A stretch of DNA of 64,000 nucleotides from Ga0077527 sp964433345 (lineage in GTDB: Bacteria > Pseudomonadota > Gammaproteobacteria > Burkholderiales > SG8-41): positions 310,001 through 374,000 of the forward strand of contig CAYSQJ010000001.1 of assembly GCA_964433345.1 (NCBI GenBank). Reading direction: 5' to 3'. How positions within the stretch are numbered: position 1 is the first letter of the stretch; each line of letters begins with the position of its first letter. Positions 9,377 through 16,657 of the stretch are shown here, piece after piece. The notes beneath the pieces were generated by a model. The model saw only the letters and a list, made by a program, of their open reading frames with translations. It made no database searches and was not told the DNA's origin. Position numbers and translations under genes: made by a program.

Positions 9377-9469
9377 ATGGAAAAACGTCTGCCGCAGATC
9401 ATCGACACCCTGATCGCTGTAGGCCGGGTGCGGCCAGTCGAGGGCGGCAAGGGCTACGCCTTGCAATAG
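9377..9469 (+). pseudogene. possible 3' remnant of a larger gene
   Basis: Thirty codons with good base use, ending with a tail that reads RVRPVEGGKGYALQ. It has a start codon but no ribosome binding site and no recognisable domain. The tail resembles the extreme C-terminus of large DNA-methyltransferase/restriction proteins, but this is only an impression. It most likely marks where an accessory gene was lost next to the fic and toxin genes. Confidence 0.3.
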
Positions 9470-9577
9470 CACGGGTCCTGCAGCGTCCGCTCGGCCAGAC
9501 TTGCGTGTTCACCGCCACCCGCGTAGCATGCTACAAAACAGGACTTAATTGCTGTAAATAAAGTGCTTATATAAATT

Positions 9578-9600
9578 ATAAGTAATTGTTTTTATTGATA
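9578..9600 (+). repeat. AT-rich intergenic element, copy 1 (forward)
   Basis: Matches the consensus AAGTATTTGWTTTTATTGAT with one clear difference (AAGTAATTG). It sits 47 bases before the fic start and continues into further AT-rich sequence. Confidence 0.7.
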
Positions 9601-9647
9601 AATTTAATTATATTGATCAGGACATTAAAAGAGACATTTTGACGGTC

Positions 9648-10850
9648 ATGGATCGCGGCGAACACCCCTCCCAAATGGAGCCTCTGCTGCTGGCTGAGGG
9701 TTCCCGCCATCGCCCGGCGCTGAACGATCTGGCGCTGGAGCTGGCGTCGCGGGCCGCTGCATTTCGCAGCAGCCTGCCGCCGGGGCTGGCCACCGCGCTC
9801 GCGCATCTGGTGCGGGCGATGAACTGCTATTACAGCAACCTGATCGAGGGCCACGACACGCACCCGGTCGACATTGAGCGGGCGCTGAACAACGACTACA
9901 GCAATGACCGCGCCAAGCGCGATCTGCAGCTTGAAGCCAGGGCCCATATTGCCGTCCAGACCTGGATCGACGGCGGCGGCCTGCAGGGGCGTGAAGCGAC
10001 TGCCGGTGCGGTGTATGAAATCCACCGGCGCTTCTGTGAGCAACTCCCTGAGGAATTGCTCTGGGTCGAGAACCCGGAGTCCGGCAAGCGCCTGCGTGTG
10101 GTGCCCGGGCAGGTGCGTGAAGCTGATGTCAGGGTGGGGCGGCATGTGCCGGTCAGTCCCGCCGCTGTGCCGCGTTTTATGCAGCGTTATGAGGAGGTAT
10201 TCAGCAATCTCGGGCGTGCTGAATCGATACTGGCCTCGGCGGCGATGCATCACCGTCTGGTGTGGATCCATCCTTTCCTCGACGGCAACGGTCGTGTTGC
10301 GCGGCTGATGTCGCATGCGCACTGGCTGGCGAAGCTTGATACGGGAGGGGTGTGGTCCATCGCCCGCGGACTCGCACGCAAGGTTGAGACCTACAAACAG
10401 TTGCTGGCCAATTGCGATCTGCAGCGACGCAATGATCTGGATGGCCGGGGCAACCTGAGCGAAGAGGCGCTCGCCGAGTTCACGCAATTTTTTCTGGAGA
10501 CCGGACTGGACCAGGTGCGGTTCATGGAAGACCTGATGCGGCCCGGGACTTTGCGTACTCGAATCATGGTGTGGGCGGAAGAGGAGGCGCGCATGGGCCA
10601 TCTGCCACCGCAGGCCGGCCGTTTGCTGGAAGCCATGCTTTATCGCGGCGAACTGCCGCGCGGTGATATTGCGGGGATGCTGGGGGTCACCAGCCGCCAT
10701 GCCAGCCGGGTGACCGGCCAGCTGCTGGCGCAGGGCATATTTGTTTCGGACTCGCCGCGCGCGCCGCTGCGCCTGGCGTTTCCGGCAACACTTGCATCGC
10801 GCTGGCTGCCGGGTTTGTTTCCGGAAAAAACAGCGCTTGGCCAGATGTAA
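9648..10850 (+). CDS. Fic family protein (AMPylase-type), with inhibitory motif
   Basis: Fic-domain enzyme that probably transfers AMP from ATP to a protein hydroxyl. In the 400 residues from the ATG at 9648, the full active-site motif HPFLDGNGR is at 208-216, with His208 as catalytic base. An S-x-x-x-E-G inhibitory helix (SNLIEG, Ser63 to Gly68) precedes it, as in class II Fic proteins that are self-inhibited. A winged-helix-like region (RGDIAGMLGVTSRHASRVTGQL) follows near the C-terminus. A TTG at 9639 is an alternative start. It is followed 15 bases later by a toxin-antitoxin pair, all within an accessory patch. The target protein is unknown. Confidence 0.88.
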   Translation: MDRGEHPSQMEPLLLAEGSRHRPALNDLALELASRAAAFRSSLPPGLATALAHLVRAMNCYYSNLIEGHDTHPVDIERALNNDYSNDRAKRDLQLEARAHIAVQTWIDGGGLQGREATAGAVYEIHRRFCEQLPEELLWVENPESGKRLRVVPGQVREADVRVGRHVPVSPAAVPRFMQRYEEVFSNLGRAESILASAAMHHRLVWIHPFLDGNGRVARLMSHAHWLAKLDTGGVWSIARGLARKVETYKQLLANCDLQRRNDLDGRGNLSEEALAEFTQFFLETGLDQVRFMEDLMRPGTLRTRIMVWAEEEARMGHLPPQAGRLLEAMLYRGELPRGDIAGMLGVTSRHASRVTGQLLAQGIFVSDSPRAPLRLAFPATLASRWLPGLFPEKTALGQM

Positions 10851-10865
10851 CTGATAAGTTACACT

Positions 10866-11204
10866 TTGTTCCGCGTTGAACATTACGTAACCCCTGCTGG
10901 CGTCGATCTGTTCGGGCGCTGGGTTGGCAGGTTGCGCGATGGCAGGGCGGTGGGCAAGGTGCTGACCCGCATCGACCGGCTTGCGCTGGGCAACCGGGGC
11001 GACTGCCGCGAACTGGGTGGCGGCGTGTTCGAACTTCGGATCGATTGGGGCCCCGGTTACCGCGTATATGCCGCGCAAGTGGGGAAAGTAGTGGTGCTTC
11101 TGCTCTGTGCAGGAGACAAGAAATCACAGGCAAAGGATATTGAAAATGCCAAAGCGTACCTCCGGGACTACCAAGCGCGCAGCCGCCAAGCCGGCGCCGG
11201 CTAG
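10866..11204 (+). CDS. RelE/ParE-type toxin (addiction module killer protein family)
   Basis: A 112-residue protein of the HigB/RelE-like group annotated as phage-derived or addiction-module killer proteins. Telling segments are RIDRLALGNRGDCRELGGG, ELRIDWGPGYRVYA and VVVLLLCAGDKKSQAKDI, which together form the conserved toxin core with the typical basic pair near the C-terminus. The start is a TTG, the only plausible one after the fic stop codon in the same frame. The antitoxin gene begins inside its 3' end (58-base overlap), so the pair is translated together. Expected to act as an mRNA interferase. Confidence 0.82.
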   Translation: MFRVEHYVTPAGVDLFGRWVGRLRDGRAVGKVLTRIDRLALGNRGDCRELGGGVFELRIDWGPGYRVYAAQVGKVVVLLLCAGDKKSQAKDIENAKAYLRDYQARSRQAGAG

Positions 11205-11499
11205 TGTTTCCCATGAAGCATGGCTGCTCAATCATCTGAAAAATCCGGCCGAGGCCGCGGCCTATATTGAAGCGGCGATTGAGGAAGGCGATCAGCCGGC
11301 GCTGATGATGGCGCTGCGTCATGTGGCCATGGCTCAGGGCGGCATTTCGAAGATTGCGCGAAAATCGAAGCTCACGCGCGAAGCCACATACCGCATGCTG
11401 TCCGCATCCGGAAATCCCGAGTTGCGGAGCCTGACCGCGATTCTGGGCGCAGCAGGTTTGCGCTTGTCGGTCAGGCCGGTCACGAAGCGAGCCGCCTAG
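11146..11499 (+). CDS. antitoxin of the addiction module antidote family (XRE-like HTH)
   Basis: A 117-residue protein that should neutralise the preceding RelE-type toxin and repress the operon. After a basic, flexible N-terminus (PKRTSGTTKRAAAK) comes NPAEAAAYIEAAIEEGDQPA and then a helix-turn-helix (GGISKIARKSKLTREATYRML, split here between residues about 66 and 86), as in the COG3636 antidotes. I prefer the ATG at 11146, preceded by AAAGGA; an earlier in-frame ATG exists at 11107. Toxin-first order is the normal arrangement for this type. Confidence 0.82.
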   Translation: MPKRTSGTTKRAAAKPAPASVSHEAWLLNHLKNPAEAAAYIEAAIEEGDQPALMMALRHVAMAQGGISKIARKSKLTREATYRMLSASGNPELRSLTAILGAAGLRLSVRPVTKRAA

Positions 11500-11580
11500 T
11501 CTTGGTGTCAGTGTGTTCTTGCCCCCGCAGGAGGTGCAGGGAGGGTTTGTGATGAATATGGTTTCTTCAAGGAGTCACGC

Positions 11581-12369
11581 ATGAAATTCGGCCGTTTCCA
11601 GCAGCAGGACCGCATCTTTTACGGCCTCGTCGAAGGCGAGCAGGTCATCGAGCTCGATGGCTCGCCGTTCACGAGTTACAAGCCCACCAGCAACGCGCAC
11701 CTGCTGTCGTCGCTGAAAATCCTCACCCCCTGCGAGCCGCGCAATTTCTACTGCGCGGGGCTCAACTACGCCGCGCACATCGAGTGGGCGGCCAAGCGCA
11801 AGGGGCTGGCGGTGAAGCTGCCGGAGAAGGCGGACGTCGGTTACCGCTCGCCCAACGCGCTGTGCGCGACCGATGAGGCGATCGTCATTCCGGCCGATGC
11901 GACCGAGATGGTGCAGTTCGAAGGCGAACTGGTGGCGGTGGTGGGCAAGACCGCGAAACACCTCACTGAAGAAAACGCGCTGTCCTGCATCTTGGGCTAT
12001 ACACTGGGCAACGACGTCAGCGAGAGGTCCTGGCAAAAGGCTGACCGCACGCTGTGGCGCGCGAAGAACTGCGATACCTGGAAACCGATGGGCCCTTTCA
12101 TCGCCACCGGCCTCGATCCGATGAACCTCGACATTGAGATCCGCATCGACGGCCAGCGCGTCGCCGGTTACAACACCAGCAAGATGCTGTTTTCCGCGCA
12201 GCGCTACATCGCCGAGATCACCAAGTACATGACCCTGCATCCCGGCGACGTGATCTGGCTCGGCACCGATGACGCGACCGAACCCAACCTCGCGGATGGC
12301 CAAGTCTGCGAGATCGTGCAGGAGCAGATTGGGGTGCTGCGTAACCCAGTGGTGCGGGAGAAGGCGTAA
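11581..12369 (+). CDS. fumarylacetoacetate hydrolase (FAH) family protein
   Basis: A 262-residue FAH-family enzyme that hydrolyses or decarboxylates 2-oxo acids in catabolism of aromatics or ureidoglycolate-type compounds. Seen are NFYCAGLNYAAHIEW, the metal-binding FEGELVAVVGK (Glu) and LGNDVSERSW (Asp), and the late GDVIWLGTDDATEPNL. In most FAH proteins the last block reads GTP; here it is GTDDAT, a minor departure. The start has a strong AAGGAG seven bases upstream. It stands alone between the toxin-antitoxin pair and a repeat-rich gap, so its pathway is unclear. Confidence 0.85.
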   Translation: MKFGRFQQQDRIFYGLVEGEQVIELDGSPFTSYKPTSNAHLLSSLKILTPCEPRNFYCAGLNYAAHIEWAAKRKGLAVKLPEKADVGYRSPNALCATDEAIVIPADATEMVQFEGELVAVVGKTAKHLTEENALSCILGYTLGNDVSERSWQKADRTLWRAKNCDTWKPMGPFIATGLDPMNLDIEIRIDGQRVAGYNTSKMLFSAQRYIAEITKYMTLHPGDVIWLGTDDATEPNLADGQVCEIVQEQIGVLRNPVVREKA

Positions 12370-12416
12370 TCCGCCGAGATCGTCATTCCGGACGGGCAAG
12401 GCCCGATCCGGTATCC

Positions 12417-12440
12417 CCTTCCCCCGCGAGCGGGGGAAGG
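12417..12440. repeat. REP-like palindrome, CCTTCCCCCG type
   Basis: Perfect 10-base stem CCTTCCCCCG / CGGGGGAAGG with loop CGAG, followed by TAGGATGGGG. Same orientation and same trailing sequence pattern as the copy at 42926-42952. Confidence 0.65.
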
Positions 12441-12529
12441 TAGGATGGGGGCATATTTCGTGAAAGTCCCTGGATTCCGGCGCTCCCCCAAGGGGGCTTC
12501 CTTCGGGGCGCGCAGGAATGAACTGTTAC

Positions 12530-12552
12530 TCAAGTATTTGATTTTATTGATA
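12530..12552 (+). repeat. AT-rich intergenic element, copy 2 (forward)
   Basis: Reads AAGTATTTGATTTTATTGAT exactly, then continues into TATTAATATCAATTAA. It is followed 29 bases later by the start of the broken small gene. Confidence 0.8.
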
Positions 12553-12580
12553 TTAATATCAATTAACGGGGTGACCGGAC

Positions 12581-12775
12581 ATGCTTTTCAAGTTGGAAAT
12601 CGAGAATGACAACGGCGCTTGAATCGATGTGCTCGACGCCGACGGAAAGGTGATGACTTTCGATTCCCGCGAAGCCGCGCAGGCAAAACTCACGGAACTG
12701 TTTTCAGCGCTGGTGAAAATGAAGCGGTACGCCGGCGACGAGCGTACCCGGTGTAATGCAGGTATACCGCACTGA
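12581..12775 (+). pseudogene. small hypothetical gene interrupted by TGA
   Basis: A 64-codon frame with good codon use, starting ATG and reading LFKLEIENDNGA, then TGA at 12620-12622, then IDVLDADGKVMTFDSREAA. An aromatic residue, most simply Trp (TGG to TGA), would fit the break. There is no Cys motif and no convincing hairpin after the TGA, so I do not read it as selenocysteine. No family recognised; probably a decayed accessory gene. Confidence 0.45.
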
Positions 12776-12960
12776 CGGGGATTCGAAGGACGGCATGATG
12801 CCCGATGCCTACCGTGAGTGGCTCACACTGCCGAAATCCCGGAGTCGGATAGCGATGCTCCAAGAGCAGTTGCTGTGCGGCTGCTTCCTTGATGGGTTGT
12901 CAGAACGCAACGCTGAATGGTTCGGCTTCTCAATAATGCGATGAACAAAAAAGGATGAAT

Positions 12961-13782
12961 ATGCCCACTGTACGCGTAACCTCGGATCTTGATATGCATT
13001 ACCGGCTCGATGATTTCACTGATCCGTGGATCGAAGCCGACACTGTGCTGATGCTCCACGGCAATGCCGAGTCGGGTGCAGTGTGGTTCGGGTGGGTGCC
13101 GCATCTTGCGCGACATTTTCGCGTGATACGCCCGGACATGCGCGGTTTTGGCGATTCGACGCCGATGCCGGCAGATTATCCGTGGACGCTGGATCGTATT
13201 GTTGACGACTACGCTGCGCTGATGGACGTGTTGCAGGTGCAGCGCTTTCATTTGGTCGGTGCCAAGTTGGGCGGTACGGTTGCGCGGCGCTTTGCCGCGC
13301 GTTACCCGGATAGGGTGCGTACACTGACCGTGGTCGGTACTCCGCCGCCGCAACGTGATCAGGTTGCCGAGAAAATTCCGGCCTGGGCAAAGGAATTCTC
13401 GCAACCCGGAGGCGTCGAGGCTTGGGCGCGGCGGACGATGTCGGGGCGGTTAGGCAGTCATTTTCCGCAGGAAGGTGTGGAGTGGTGGTCGCGGCTGATG
13501 GGGCGTACGCCCTCATCCACGCAGGTCGGGTTCATGAAGGTGATCCCGATTTCCAACATCGTCGCGGACCTGCCGAAGATCAAATGTCCGACGCTGGTGG
13601 TCACTACCGAGGGCAGTGCGCTGGGCTCGGTCGAGGCTACGCGCAAATGGCAGCAGACGATTCCGGACTCACGATTACTAGTGCTGCCGGGCGATTCGTA
13701 TCACGTCGCGGCAAGCGACCCCGATCGCTGCGCAAAGGAAACGCTGGCGTTCATCCGTCAGGCGGTCGCGGACGGCGCCTGA
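12961..13782 (+). CDS. alpha/beta-hydrolase fold protein with Lys at the nucleophile position (second copy)
   Basis: A 273-residue paralogue of the protein at 3901-4713; large blocks agree, such as DDFTDPW, VLMLHGNAES, RPDMRGFGDSTPMP and LPKIKCPTLVVTTE. The nucleophile elbow reads LVGAKLGGT, again with Lys (Lys102) in place of Ser, while the His loop SYHVAASD (His248) is kept and the acid region reads TTEGSALG. I chose the ATG at 12961, which has AAAGGA seven bases upstream and aligns with the paralogue; another ATG lies at 12955. It faces the tctC and prpD genes of the other strand, so the three-gene set of 1508-4713 is present here in a rearranged order. Confidence 0.85.
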   Translation: MPTVRVTSDLDMHYRLDDFTDPWIEADTVLMLHGNAESGAVWFGWVPHLARHFRVIRPDMRGFGDSTPMPADYPWTLDRIVDDYAALMDVLQVQRFHLVGAKLGGTVARRFAARYPDRVRTLTVVGTPPPQRDQVAEKIPAWAKEFSQPGGVEAWARRTMSGRLGSHFPQEGVEWWSRLMGRTPSSTQVGFMKVIPISNIVADLPKIKCPTLVVTTEGSALGSVEATRKWQQTIPDSRLLVLPGDSYHVAASDPDRCAKETLAFIRQAVADGA

Positions 13783-13848
13783 TGGACATTGCTAAGCCCG
13801 ATTTCAGATAAGTAACTGCTTGCCAAGCATTCTTGTGTATGCAAGAAA

Positions 13849-13890
13849 ACACGATTCCCCTGCCCGCAAATGCGGACAGGGGAATCGTGT
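13849..13890. terminator. long hairpin between convergent genes, probable two-way terminator
   Basis: Perfect 14-base arms ACACGATTCCCCTG / CAGGGGAATCGTGT, then one mismatch, then a further 5-base stem CCGCA / TGCGG around AA. It lies between the ends of the hydrolase gene (+) and the tctC gene (-). No T tract follows, so termination is inferred from position and stem strength. Confidence 0.65.
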
Positions 13891-13917
13891 GCCGGCAACG
13901 GTTGCCGCCGAAGAGGA

Positions 13918-14886
13918 TCAGTCGATGCGAACGTTGGCCGCCTTGATGACTTTGCCCCAGACCGCGATTTCCGACTGGATGTACGTGCCGAATTCCTTCG
14001 GTCCCAGCAATGCCTGTTCCGCACCGGTTTTCAGCATGAAGTTTTTCATGTCTTCGGTTGCGACAATGCGCGCGACCTCCTTGTAAAGCTTGTCGATGAT
14101 CGGTTTCGGCGTGCCGGCGGGCGCCATCAGTCCGCTCCAGGAGGTCACATCAAAACCCTTCACACCCTGTTCGGCGATGGTCGGGAGATCCGGCATCTGC
14201 GCGGAGCGCTCGAGTGTGGCGATGCCAAGCGCACGCAGGCGGCCCGACTTGATGTGCGCGGAAAGTGCCGTTGCACCGGTGCAGATCATCGGCACCTGAC
14301 CGCTCAGCACGTCGATCATCGCTGCGGCGCCGCCCTTGTAAGGGATATGCACCATGTTCACGCCGGTCATGGTCTTGAACAGTTCGCTGCACAGATGCGG
14401 CGTGCCGCCGTTGCCCGATGATCCGAAATTGACCTTGCCCGGATTCGCTTTGGCGTAGGCGATGAACTCCTGGATGTTCTTCGCCGGGAACGAAGGATGC
14501 ACGGCCATGACGTAGGGGATCGAAGCGAAGCGGGCAATGGGCGCGAGATCCTTGACTGGATCAAATCCGAGTTTGTACACATGGGGGCCCAGAGCCAGCG
14601 GGCTTGCCACGCCGATCAGCAACGTATAGCCGTCCGGCGTCGATTTGGCTGCAATCTCCGAACCCAACGTTCCACTCGCACCGGAGCGGTTGTCAACCAC
14701 CACCTGCTGGCCGAGGCCCACGGTCATGCGCTGCGCCAGCGCGCGACCGAGGATGTCGTTGGTGCTGGCCCCGGGCGGATAGGGCACGATCAGCCGGATT
14801 GGCCTGGTCGGATAGGTTTCCGCAGCGACGGCATGAATTGTCGATGCCAGCAGCATTGTGGCGATCAGTGCGCTGAATTTTTTCAT
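13918..14886 (-). CDS. Bug/TctC-family tripartite tricarboxylate transporter receptor
   Basis: Periplasmic solute receptor of 322 residues with a signal peptide (MKKFSALIATMLLAS, cleavage near HAVAAE). Family blocks are TYPTRPIRLIVPYPPGAST, VVDNRSGASGTLGSE, and VHIPYKGGAAAMID. No membrane carrier genes are close. It is transcribed with the MmgE/PrpD gene that lies 50 bases upstream on the same strand and has a plausible AGGAG before its start. Together with the convergent hydrolase gene it repeats the gene set at 1508-4713. Ligand unknown. Confidence 0.92.
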   Translation of the reverse strand: MKKFSALIATMLLASTIHAVAAETYPTRPIRLIVPYPPGASTNDILGRALAQRMTVGLGQQVVVDNRSGASGTLGSEIAAKSTPDGYTLLIGVASPLALGPHVYKLGFDPVKDLAPIARFASIPYVMAVHPSFPAKNIQEFIAYAKANPGKVNFGSSGNGGTPHLCSELFKTMTGVNMVHIPYKGGAAAMIDVLSGQVPMICTGATALSAHIKSGRLRALGIATLERSAQMPDLPTIAEQGVKGFDVTSWSGLMAPAGTPKPIIDKLYKEVARIVATEDMKNFMLKTGAEQALLGPKEFGTYIQSEIAVWGKVIKAANVRID

Positions 14887-14936
14887 GTTGGATCTCCTCG
14901 TGTAAGTCGTGTCGAAAGTATTTTAGTGAATAACGA

Positions 14937-16358
14937 TCAGTCGTCGCGTTGCAGCCAGTCCTGTGGCGCCACGAACAGCGCGAGGATGTCGCGTGGGCGG
15001 CTTCTTTTGTCGAGTCCGGCCACCAGGTCGAGAACCTGATCGAGTGCTTTCTCCGGCAGCGCATCGGCCACCGTATCGCGGAACAATGCGGACAGTTCGT
15101 CCCAGCTCATGCGGCGGTGTGGACTGCCGCGCGGATGGGCTTCGCGTGCGGTGTAAGACTTGCCATTTTCGAGCTTGATGGTAACGCGAGATGGCACTTC
15201 TTCGGTATTGGTGCCGGCTTCGACTTCGGGATCAAGCACGCAACGCACGCGGCCCGACAACGCCTGTATGTCCGGTGACTTCAATGCGGCTTCGTAATCG
15301 CCACGGCGCAGTGCTGCCTGCTTGCCGCGCTTGTGGCCCAGCGCCAACGCCATCGCCAGGCTGAACGGCACGCTCAGTTGGGCGCTTTGCAGGTCCGGCG
15401 GATTGAGCTGGGTGAGGCGCCCCTGGATGACTTTGGGAATGCCGACTTCAACATCGGTGATCTGCTTCGGCGTGAGCTGAAGATCGAAACCCAGCGCGAG
15501 CCCGACATCGACGGAAGCCTGCAGGCGTCCGGCACCGGCGTGGATCTTGGTGCTGACCTCCATCAGCCGGTAACCATCGCCCAGATCATCCGTGACCTTG
15601 CCGGCATCGAATTTTCCGGAAAATGCATTGAAGAATCCGGCTTCGCCTTCGAGGATGTCGTGCGGCCCTCCCACGCCTTCACGTGTCAGCAGCGCCGCCA
15701 TCACGCCGGATTCAGCACCGAGCGCACCGTTCATGCGCTTGATGTTCGAGCCGGAGTGATAAAACTGAGCCAGACCTCCTGCATAAGCACCAGCCGCACC
15801 TAAGGCACCGGCTAAGTCAGCAGCATTGAATCCGAGCAGCTTGCCCACCGCCAGTGCAGCGCCGAGAGTGCCGCAGGTCGGTGTAGCCATGAAGCCGCGA
15901 TGAAACATCGCGGGTTGCGTTGCAAGGCCGATGCGCAGGGAGGCCTCATAACCGATGATTGCCGCTTCAAGCAGTGCGCGGCCGTCGCAGCCTTCTTTTT
16001 CTGCGACAGCCAGTACCGCCGGCAGTATCGATGCACCGGCATGATGCATGGATCCGACATGCGTGTCGTCGAGGTCGCAGGCGTGCGCATAAGCGCCGTT
16101 GACGAAGGCTGCGCGCGCGGCATCGATGCGGCTGCCGCAGAGCAGGATCGACGAATCGCCATTGCCACCGAGTTTCAGCGCGAGCCTGCGCGCGGCACGG
16201 CTCCACGGCAGGCGCGCGCCGACGGCAGTGACGCGCAGCAGGTCGAGCACCAGTGCTTTCATGCGCTGGACGACTTCATCAGGGGCCTGTTCGAGACGGA
16301 ACTGTTCCGCCCATGCGGCGAGCACCGCGGTTGTGCCCGGAGTGTTGCTGGTACTCAT
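14937..16358 (-). CDS. MmgE/PrpD family protein
   Basis: A 473-residue member of the MmgE/PrpD fold, paralogous to the gene at 2475-3884. The same landmarks appear: HACDLDDTHVGSMHHAG at about 92-108, FHRGFMATPTCGTLGAAL at about 151-168 and FYHSGSNIKRMNGALGAESG at about 203-222. The last shows the typical Lys-Arg pair. The gene is the first of a two-gene unit with tctC on the minus strand; about 300 bases of mostly empty sequence separate it from the divergent selenoprotein cluster. Likely dehydratase or decarboxylase in catabolism of a hydroxy- or methyl-substituted acid; substrate unknown. Confidence 0.88.
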   Translation of the reverse strand: MSTSNTPGTTAVLAAWAEQFRLEQAPDEVVQRMKALVLDLLRVTAVGARLPWSRAARRLALKLGGNGDSSILLCGSRIDAARAAFVNGAYAHACDLDDTHVGSMHHAGASILPAVLAVAEKEGCDGRALLEAAIIGYEASLRIGLATQPAMFHRGFMATPTCGTLGAALAVGKLLGFNAADLAGALGAAGAYAGGLAQFYHSGSNIKRMNGALGAESGVMAALLTREGVGGPHDILEGEAGFFNAFSGKFDAGKVTDDLGDGYRLMEVSTKIHAGAGRLQASVDVGLALGFDLQLTPKQITDVEVGIPKVIQGRLTQLNPPDLQSAQLSVPFSLAMALALGHKRGKQAALRRGDYEAALKSPDIQALSGRVRCVLDPEVEAGTNTEEVPSRVTIKLENGKSYTAREAHPRGSPHRRMSWDELSALFRDTVADALPEKALDQVLDLVAGLDKRSRPRDILALFVAPQDWLQRDD

Positions 16359-16657
16359 GTGCAGGGTTTCTCCTCGTAATGCGGGTGATGTTGTAATTGG
16401 AAAATTTTTTCGAGTATAGGCGCTGCATGCTGCGGCATTGCCTGCGTTATCACTGTGTGGACGCGATGATTCGACGTAATGTTGCTTTTGTTATTCTCCA
16501 GCGGTCGGCAGCTGATGAAGCGGCGAATACGCTGGACAACAACCACGAGATGCCATGCGATTTGCCGCGGAATCGAAGATAGTTTATAAGTATTTAATTT
16601 TATTGATATTTTTATAATCGCCGCAGCCCTGCGGCGATTGATTTCTGGAGACTCGCA
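16359..16657. other. 299-base intergenic region between divergent units
   Basis: Must hold promoters for both the prpD-tctC unit and the selenoprotein cluster. Visible are one AT-rich element (16586-16608), a GC hairpin CGCCGCA / TGCGGCG at 16619-16636 in the leader, and a TCTGGAG ribosome site at 16644-16650. A 61-codon frame inside it has no protein character. Confidence 0.5.
16586..16608 (+). repeat. AT-rich intergenic element, copy 3 (forward)
   Basis: Reads AAGTATTTAATTTTATTGAT, one difference from consensus, and continues ATATTTTTATAA. It lies 50 bases before the first selenoprotein gene. Confidence 0.75.

Larger units (their letters stand above)
9278..9647. other. 370-base gap with a decayed gene end and an AT-rich element
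   Basis: Holds a possible 30-codon gene remnant (9377-9469) and an AT-rich repeat copy (9578-9600) directly before the fic gene. The composition drops sharply to AT-rich after about 9530, unlike the flanks. Otherwise nothing recognisable. Confidence 0.5.
12370..12960. other. 590-base gap of repeats and a broken small gene
   Basis: Contains a palindrome of the REP-like family (12417-12440), fragments resembling common intergenic CGTCATTCC and GGATTCC repeats, an AT-rich element (12530-12552), and a small frame broken by TGA (12581-12775). A 62-codon frame at 12756-12944 has no convincing protein character. Confidence 0.5.

Noticed and set aside
12620..12622. In-frame TGA in the small frame 12581-12775 as a fourth selenocysteine
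   Set aside because: No Gly-Ser-Cys context, no SECIS-like stem at the right distance, and the break fits a Trp codon mutated to TGA.
12756..12944. 62-codon plus-strand frame
   Set aside because: No ribosome site, no domain pattern, overlaps the end of the broken small gene.
16397..16582. 61-codon frame between prpD and the selenoprotein gene
   Set aside because: No conserved pattern and no ribosome site; treated as promoter region.
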